From Kyrpidia tusciae DSM 2912 (GTDB lineage Bacteria > Bacillota > Bacilli > Kyrpidiales > Kyrpidiaceae): DNA of 64,000 nt. Positions 59,900 through 64,000 of this stretch are shown here, piece after piece. The DNA lies in NCBI RefSeq assembly GCF_000092905.1, contig NC_014098.1:1116001-1180000 (forward strand), read 5' to 3'. The notes under the pieces were generated by a model. It worked only from the letters and a program-made list of their open reading frames with translations. It ran no database searches and was not told the DNA's origin. Numbering within the stretch: position 1 is the first letter of the stretch; the number at the start of each line of letters is the position of its first letter. A program made the position numbers and the translations under genes.

Positions 59900-60493
59900 A
59901 TGAGGCGCGTGGTCGAACGGAGTTCGACATGTGTCGGTCGTCTGGCTGTGGCGGGGGACGAGAAGCGCGTGAACCGGGTGGCCCGGTGGCTGGCACGGTG
60001 CGGATATGCCGTCGTTGTTGGTGTTCTCCCTTCGGACGGGATGGATGCCTTGGTGTGGGTTTGTTCAGGCCGGCCGGATGGAAATTCGGACGGAGAAAAG
60101 AAAGCTGAGTGGGCCCCCTGTGTACCCCTTCTGTTGGTGCCCTGCGGGGAAGCGTGCCTTTCTCACCTTCCTCCCTGCGCGGTCGACGGCATCCTCGAAG
60201 TCGGCGGCACACCTGTTGGAGTGTCGTTAATTTTGGAGCTGGCGAAGCGGCATTTTTCGCTGAAAGGAAAACAACGGGAATCGGCCGATCCGGTGATCCG
60301 GAAGAGTTTGGACAAACAAGTCGTCGACCAAGCGAAAAGGCGGATCATGGCTCGGTTCGGATTCGAAGAGCCTGAGGCGTACAGAATCTTGAGAACGGAG
60401 GCCATGCGCCAGAGAAAGACCATTGCCGACATCGCCCGGGCGGTTCTCGATGCCGGGCTGGATATTTCCGTACATGGAGGTGAAATTCCGTGA
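59900..60493 (+). CDS. ANTAR-domain antiterminator with degenerate receiver domain
   Basis: 197 residues. The C-terminal 60 carry an ANTAR RNA-binding domain: DQAKRRIMARFGFEEPEAYR then ILRTEAMRQRKTIADIARAV. The N-terminal part follows a receiver fold (RLAVAGDEKRVNRVARWL, DALVWVCSGRPDG, AVDGILEVGGTPVGVSLILE), but the phospho-accepting Asp and the conserved Lys are absent, so it is probably not phosphorylated. It is close in layout to NasT. The likely target is the hairpin leader of nasC. ATG 59900 is preferred because the longer frame from 59819 runs through the promoter. It overlaps the next gene by 4 bp. Confidence 0.82.
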   Translation: MRRVVERSSTCVGRLAVAGDEKRVNRVARWLARCGYAVVVGVLPSDGMDALVWVCSGRPDGNSDGEKKAEWAPCVPLLLVPCGEACLSHLPPCAVDGILEVGGTPVGVSLILELAKRHFSLKGKQRESADPVIRKSLDKQVVDQAKRRIMARFGFEEPEAYRILRTEAMRQRKTIADIARAVLDAGLDISVHGGEIP

Positions 60494-61539
60494 CGGAGAC
60501 ATGGAGTATCCATGAATTGATTCACAAGGTGGGACGAGGGGGGAGAGGCGCCCGGGATCTCACCCGGGACGAAGCTCGTCATATGGCGGAGCGGATGTAT
60601 CGCCGGGACCTGACCGACGCCCAACTCGGGGCTTTTCTGCTGGCGGAGCGGATGAAGGGGGAGACGGCGGAGGAAGTGCACGCGTTCATCGAGACTTGGC
60701 GTGCGCACGCGCCCTCGTGGCCCGCGCATCTTCTCCCGGAAGCCCTGGACGTCGCCGGGGGATACGACGGCCGCACAAAGACCTTTTGCGCTTCCGTGGC
60801 GGCGGCGGTTCTCGCCGCGGATCTGGGCGTGAAGCAGTTCCTCCACGGATCCCTGCCACTGCCTCCCAAATACGGACTGACCGTCGGTGAAGTGCTGAGC
60901 GCTTTGCGGGTTTCGGCCGTCAGGGCGGAGAGCCATGCAGATCGCCATGTGCGGGTCGGCATCGTGTTTCTGGACACGGAGAGTTGGCTTTCCCCGTTGG
61001 CGGAACTGCGATCGGTTCGGGAACAACTCGGTCTGCGCACATTCATCCACAGCGTCGAGAAGTTGATCAATCCCGGACGCTCAGAGTACCGGATCGTGGG
61101 GGCCTTTCACAGACCTGCGTTCGAACGGTACGCCGCCGTGTGTGAGTTGGATGGAGTTCGAAGGTGCGTCCTGATTCAAGGGGTGGAGGGTTCAGAAGAT
61201 CCTTATCCCAACCGGGCGACTTCGGTCTATGTGTTCGACGGACATCGATGGAACATAGAGGCCTTCGATCCCCGGCCCTACGGCCTTGAAGCGGATCCAA
61301 CTTGTCCGCCTGACGCCGACCTGCAGGCGCGGTATACCGAATCGGTGTTGGCGGGGGAAAAGAGTTCCTATGCGCGATGGGCGGTGTGGAGCGCCGCAGT
61401 ACGGCTGTTTGCCCGGGGCGCTGCGGTGTCCTTGGACGAGGCGGTGGAACGGGTGCGCGACCATTGGCGCACCGGCCGGGCGGAAGGAAGATTGAAGCAG
61501 TGGCAACATTCGGAGTGGCTGGCTCCGCATGCGGGATAA
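60490..61539 (+). CDS. TrpD2-like protein (YbiB-type, anthranilate phosphoribosyltransferase fold)
   Basis: 349 residues. DLTRDEARHMAERMYRRDLTD, GAFLLAERMKGETAEEVHAF and GYDGRTKTFCASVAAAVLAA match the TrpD2/YbiB branch, which has the TrpD fold but lacks the GTGGD motif for PRPP. E. coli YbiB binds nucleic acid without sequence preference. It is coupled to the ANTAR gene (GTGA overlap, GGAGGTG upstream). Link to nitrogen control is only by position. Confidence 0.8.
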   Translation: MTETWSIHELIHKVGRGGRGARDLTRDEARHMAERMYRRDLTDAQLGAFLLAERMKGETAEEVHAFIETWRAHAPSWPAHLLPEALDVAGGYDGRTKTFCASVAAAVLAADLGVKQFLHGSLPLPPKYGLTVGEVLSALRVSAVRAESHADRHVRVGIVFLDTESWLSPLAELRSVREQLGLRTFIHSVEKLINPGRSEYRIVGAFHRPAFERYAAVCELDGVRRCVLIQGVEGSEDPYPNRATSVYVFDGHRWNIEAFDPRPYGLEADPTCPPDADLQARYTESVLAGEKSSYARWAVWSAAVRLFARGAAVSLDEAVERVRDHWRTGRAEGRLKQWQHSEWLAPHAG

Positions 61540-61546
61540 ACGGCTG

Positions 61547-62731
61547 TCACGATCCACCGGCTGTTTCCGCTTCCTTCACCGCCCGCTGGGCCAATGAGTG
61601 AATCACCATGTCATCCATCGGGGGATTGTGAAGACCGAAGCGCACATCCCGGTACATGCGTTGAAGCGGGTGAGAGAGGGCAAGACCGTGTGCGCCGACC
61701 ACCCGCATCGCTTTGTCCACCACGGACAGGGCCGTCTGAACTGCATAGGTTTTCACGGCCCCCAATTCGGGTTCCAAATACGCAGGATCGTCAGGCCGGG
61801 CGTCCCACCGCTCAGCGACCGCATACAAATAGTGTCTGGCCGCCGACAGTTCCAGTTCCATCTGACCGAGCCATTGCTGAACGTTCGGCGTGTACAAAAT
61901 CGGATGATTCAACGTGTTGGGTTGGTAGGAAGCCGCGAACTTCAATGCTTCCTCCCGAGCCGCCAGCGCGATGCCCAGATAACAGGCGGGAATGAACAAC
62001 AGATACGGGCTGGCTGTACCCTGATGACGGCTGGCCTTGACGTACACAAGAGCTTCCGCGGGCAATCTGACCCCGTCAAGGACCAGATCGTGGCTGGATG
62101 TTCCGCGCATTCCGACCATGTTCCAGGTCGGATCAATCCTCACCCCCGGCGTCTCACGCTGGACGAGAAATTCCGCATGTTCCTCCGTGCCTTCAATCGT
62201 TGCCGTAACGATAAAATAGTCCACCACAGGGGCCAGGGTCGTGAACGTCTTGCGGCCGCGAAGTTCGTAACCGTCCTGTTTCCGTATTGCGACCGTCTGC
62301 GGCTTCCCGCCCCGGGACGGACTGCCGGTCGCACGTTCTGTCGCCGCACGGTTCACAAGTGCTCCCTTTTCCACGACCTCCTTGCAAAGCTGCCGGAAGA
62401 CGGCATCCGGCCACGAGCGTTTCTCCCTCAAATCGTAAATGATGCCCAAATGCCATCCGATCCCCAATGCGATCGACGCATCCCCTTGCGCCAAACGTTC
62501 CTGGTAGAGCACCCATTCATAAAGGCCGATCCCGAGTCCCCCCCATTCGCGAGGTACTGTGAACGCGGGATAGTGGATCGCTTTTAGGGCTTCGATCGCT
62601 GCAAGGGAGAGTTGATTCCGCTCGTCGGCGACGTGTGCGTCAACCGCCAGCCGATCGGACAATCGGCCGATTTGCGAAAGTCGTTCCCTTTGGAGAGGTG
62701 TTTTTGCAAAATAGTCGCGAATCGTGCCCAT
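61547..62731 (-). CDS. Acyl-CoA dehydrogenase family protein
   Basis: 394 residues. VPREWGGLGIGLYEWVLYQE, ATERATGSPSRGG (loop that normally reads TEP-GS), GRKTFTTLAPVVDYFIVTA, GMRGTSSHDLVLDGVRLP and RVVGAHGLALSHPLQRMYRD are all in family order. The Thr-rich GRKTFTT segment resembles acyl-CoA dehydrogenases near SfnB/DszC-type flavoproteins, so a desulfurisation or monooxygenase-type role is possible. MGTIRDYF at 62731 follows GAGGAGGTGA. Confidence 0.8.
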   Translation of the reverse strand: MGTIRDYFAKTPLQRERLSQIGRLSDRLAVDAHVADERNQLSLAAIEALKAIHYPAFTVPREWGGLGIGLYEWVLYQERLAQGDASIALGIGWHLGIIYDLREKRSWPDAVFRQLCKEVVEKGALVNRAATERATGSPSRGGKPQTVAIRKQDGYELRGRKTFTTLAPVVDYFIVTATIEGTEEHAEFLVQRETPGVRIDPTWNMVGMRGTSSHDLVLDGVRLPAEALVYVKASRHQGTASPYLLFIPACYLGIALAAREEALKFAASYQPNTLNHPILYTPNVQQWLGQMELELSAARHYLYAVAERWDARPDDPAYLEPELGAVKTYAVQTALSVVDKAMRVVGAHGLALSHPLQRMYRDVRFGLHNPPMDDMVIHSLAQRAVKEAETAGGS

Positions 62732-62946
62732 CCGGCTCACCTCCTCGCCTCACCGTCATCCATGTTCATTTTACCAGAGAGCGTTTTCTTTTTGCTGTCT
62801 GCGTGTTGATTTTCTCTTGCTGCCGCAACTTTGTGGACCCTTTTGTTTTCCCCCTGGATACGCGATAGAGTGAGCGTGCAATGTGAGAATTCAGGACTTG
62901 ACCAAAGATTGGCCAACTGGAAGTTCAAAGGTGAGGAGGCGCCGGG

Positions 62947-63048
62947 ATGCCCGTTTATGATGTGCTTGAAACGCCGGTCGGAACGGTCCGGGTGGTGGTG
63001 GATCGGGCGAGAGTGAGCCGGGTGACGCTGACCGAGGAAAATTGGTAA
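62947..63048 (+). pseudogene. N-terminal stump of methylated-DNA-cysteine methyltransferase (Ogt-like)
   Basis: ATG 62947 has GAGGAGGCG upstream. The 33 codons read MPVYDVLETPVGTVRVVVD, then RARVSRVTLTEENW and stops (TAATAA). They match the first strands of Ogt/AdaB proteins. The catalytic PCHR domain is absent. Confidence 0.5.
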
Positions 63049-63196
63049 TAAATGGTACTGATAGTTGCCGGAATATCTGTCTAAACCTATCCAGAAACCG
63101 TTGTTGGCCTGACCTTTGTCTTCTTCCTTCCGGAAGGGAGCCGCCCTCCCTCCCAAAAGGAGAGAGAGCATGCATTTTACGGGTCCCATTATAGCA

Positions 63197-63223
63197 GTCA
63201 AGGGGGCTTTTTGCCCCCTTGAC
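63197..63223. terminator. 11-bp perfect hairpin next to the yhfH stop
   Basis: GTCAAGGGGGC (63197-63207) and GCCCCCTTGAC (63213-63223), loop T5/A5. It lies 3 bp beyond the yhfH stop. Confidence 0.65.
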
Positions 63224-63226
63224 TCG

Positions 63227-63364
63227 TTATTCCTCGGCCTGCACGTGGTTGATGCAGTGTTCACACTCAGTGGCATAGGATTCGCATTGTTCTTCAAATT
63301 CCTTCCCACACACAGTACACTGTTTCTTTGGGATTTTCGTATAAAATTCCATCACCGCGATCAT
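63227..63364 (-). CDS. yhfH: YhfH-like small zinc protein
   Basis: 45 residues: MEFYTKIPKKQCTVCGKEFE, then a CEHC pair near the end. Two CxxC pairs make a zinc-ribbon; the small YhfH family is typical of Bacilli. ATG 63364 follows GGAGGGG. Function unknown. Confidence 0.75.
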   Translation of the reverse strand: MIAVMEFYTKIPKKQCTVCGKEFEEQCESYATECEHCINHVQAEE

Positions 63365-63410
63365 CTTGGTCCCCTCCGGTCGTTCTCTTTTGTTGACTGT
63401 AGTATAACAC

Positions 63411-63429
63411 CGTCGAAGAGATTCGTAAA
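63411..63429 (-). promoter_or_regulatory. Promoter of yhfH
   Basis: Minus strand: TTTACG (63429-63424 region) and TATACT (63416-63411 region). If both hexamers are taken on the minus strand, the spacer is short of 17 bp, so only the -10 (TATACT) is well supported. Confidence 0.3.
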
Positions 63430-63593
63430 GTGTAGTACAACAGAAAAACCCGCCCAAATCTGTGACGATTCCGTGGCATCAGGGCCGCGGCTACGGGCCA
63501 GGCTGGCTATTAAAACTTTTGCGGTCCAGAAGGTCCGATGTCGATTTGCTGGCGGTATGTTGATCTGATGGAGGAGCTTGTGCAGAAAAAGGG

Positions 63594-63762
63594 ATGCCCG
63601 CAAAACTTACGGACCGTCGGCTTCTCGGCGTGGCAGACTGGATCCACCGCCGCGGCGGGGTTGCGACGTCACGGGATGTCCAAACAAACAAGGTGGCTGG
63701 AGGGAAAAAACGCCGAGGAAGCGAAGCAGCTTCTTCATGTGATGAGGGCGCCTGTCCGCCAG
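63594..63762 (+). pseudogene. Fragment resembling the end of a primase/helicase-like phage protein
   Basis: LTDRRLLGVADWIHRRGGVA and TSRDVQTNKVAGG in one frame continue after an A6 run (about 63707-63712) as KNAEEAKQLLHVM in another. This resembles the C-terminal winged-helix end (TSRD-Q--KVAG-----A--LL) of DUF3987-type replication proteins. Weak and short; a remnant at best. Confidence 0.3.
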
Positions 63763-63841
63763 GTCACCCCCCTGCCTGCCCCGCATATACATAAACCGGA
63801 GCCTTTTCGCGCCGGGTTCCCAGGGGACGGGAGGTGGTCCG

Positions 63842-64000
63842 GTGGCCGGATTGACGGCGCTGTTGGCCCTGTTGGTGCGGGAGATTGCCCTGTTTGTCTC
63901 CTATATCAAGAATAGTGCGTTTCCCCATCCACTGTCTGAAGAAGAAGAAGAACAATACCTAAAACAGATGGCCGAGGGAGACGAACGGGCGCGCAACCTG
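63842..64000 (+). CDS. sigK: Sporulation sigma factor SigK, 5' part (continues beyond window)
   Basis: The frame from GTG 63842 reads VAGLTALLALLVREIALFVS, a short hydrophobic pro-sequence-like leader, then FPHPLSEEEEEQYLKQMAEG and DERARNL, the start of region 1.2/2 of sigma-K. GGGAGGT lies six bases upstream. SigK is the late mother-cell sigma factor. The frame is open at the window edge; in some Bacilli sigK is split by a skin element, which cannot be checked here. Confidence 0.88.
   Translation, partial: MAGLTALLALLVREIALFVSYIKNSAFPHPLSEEEEEQYLKQMAEGDERARNL

Noticed and set aside
63780-63841. Sigma-E promoter before sigK (CATATACAT)
   Set aside because: The -10-like element lacks a matching -35 at the right distance.

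Overview
The window looks like chromosome of a moderately GC-rich, spore-forming member of the Bacilli. The order alaS / IreB-family gene / ruvX / yrzB-like gene is the usual one in Bacilli. There is a GerB-family germinant receptor subunit, a YhfH-type zinc protein and, at the right edge, the start of the sporulation sigma factor sigK. Ribosome binding sites are strong and GGAGG-like throughout. Autotrophic or thermophilic Alicyclobacillaceae such as Kyrpidia would fit; that placement is an inference from gene content.

Layout. 1-5065: the end of alaS, an IS607-type element with an intact recombinase, a broken tnpB and a hairpin-rich 3' RNA candidate, then ireB-ruvX-yrzB and a nucleotidyltransferase/HEPN pair. 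5270-7710: a PabB-PabC fusion and two unknown small genes. 7982-24557: two complete acetone-carboxylase-type operons (beta-alpha-gamma, then alpha-beta-gamma), an acetoacetate-CoA ligase, two AcoR/AcxR-like sigma-54 activators and two textbook sigma-54 promoters. This block is visibly less GC-rich than its surroundings. 24640-33884: a LysM protein, a cytoplasmic globin chemoreceptor with a CZB domain, a MerR-controlled acyl-CoA dehydrogenase / ligase / thioesterase operon, a LacI remnant and cysI. 34239-43504: mostly housekeeping genes (GNAT-acyl-CoA synthetase, acylphosphatase, DUF421, inositol phosphatase, patatin, mltG, udk, PIG-L deacetylase).

43640-52612 is a decayed and accessory zone. 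It holds a GerA stump next to a 14-bp tandem repeat, gerB without gerC, a ZIP-multicopper oxidase fusion broken by a 2-nt slip and preceded by a Fur-like box, fragments of YhaM and EamA genes, an XRE-HEPN-nucleotidyltransferase operon with an operator inside its promoter, an overlapping RHH/zinc-ribbon pair, a frameshifted Rpn-family gene and a nucleotidyltransferase tail.

52809-61539 is a nitrate/nitrite assimilation locus with two divergent arms. Leftward run nirB, nirD and a truncated haemoglobin gene, from a promoter overlapped by a GlnR/TnrA-type site. Rightward run nasC, a nitrate transporter, an ANTAR-domain regulator with a degenerate receiver domain, and a trpD2-like gene. The leader of nasC has two AxxGxx hexaloop hairpins, the second overlapping a strong intrinsic terminator. 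This is the architecture of an ANTAR antitermination target, and the likely trans-acting factor is encoded three genes downstream. It is the most interesting regulatory system in the window. The right edge holds an acyl-CoA dehydrogenase, an ogt stump, yhfH and the beginning of sigK.

All calls are by reading; no database search was run.
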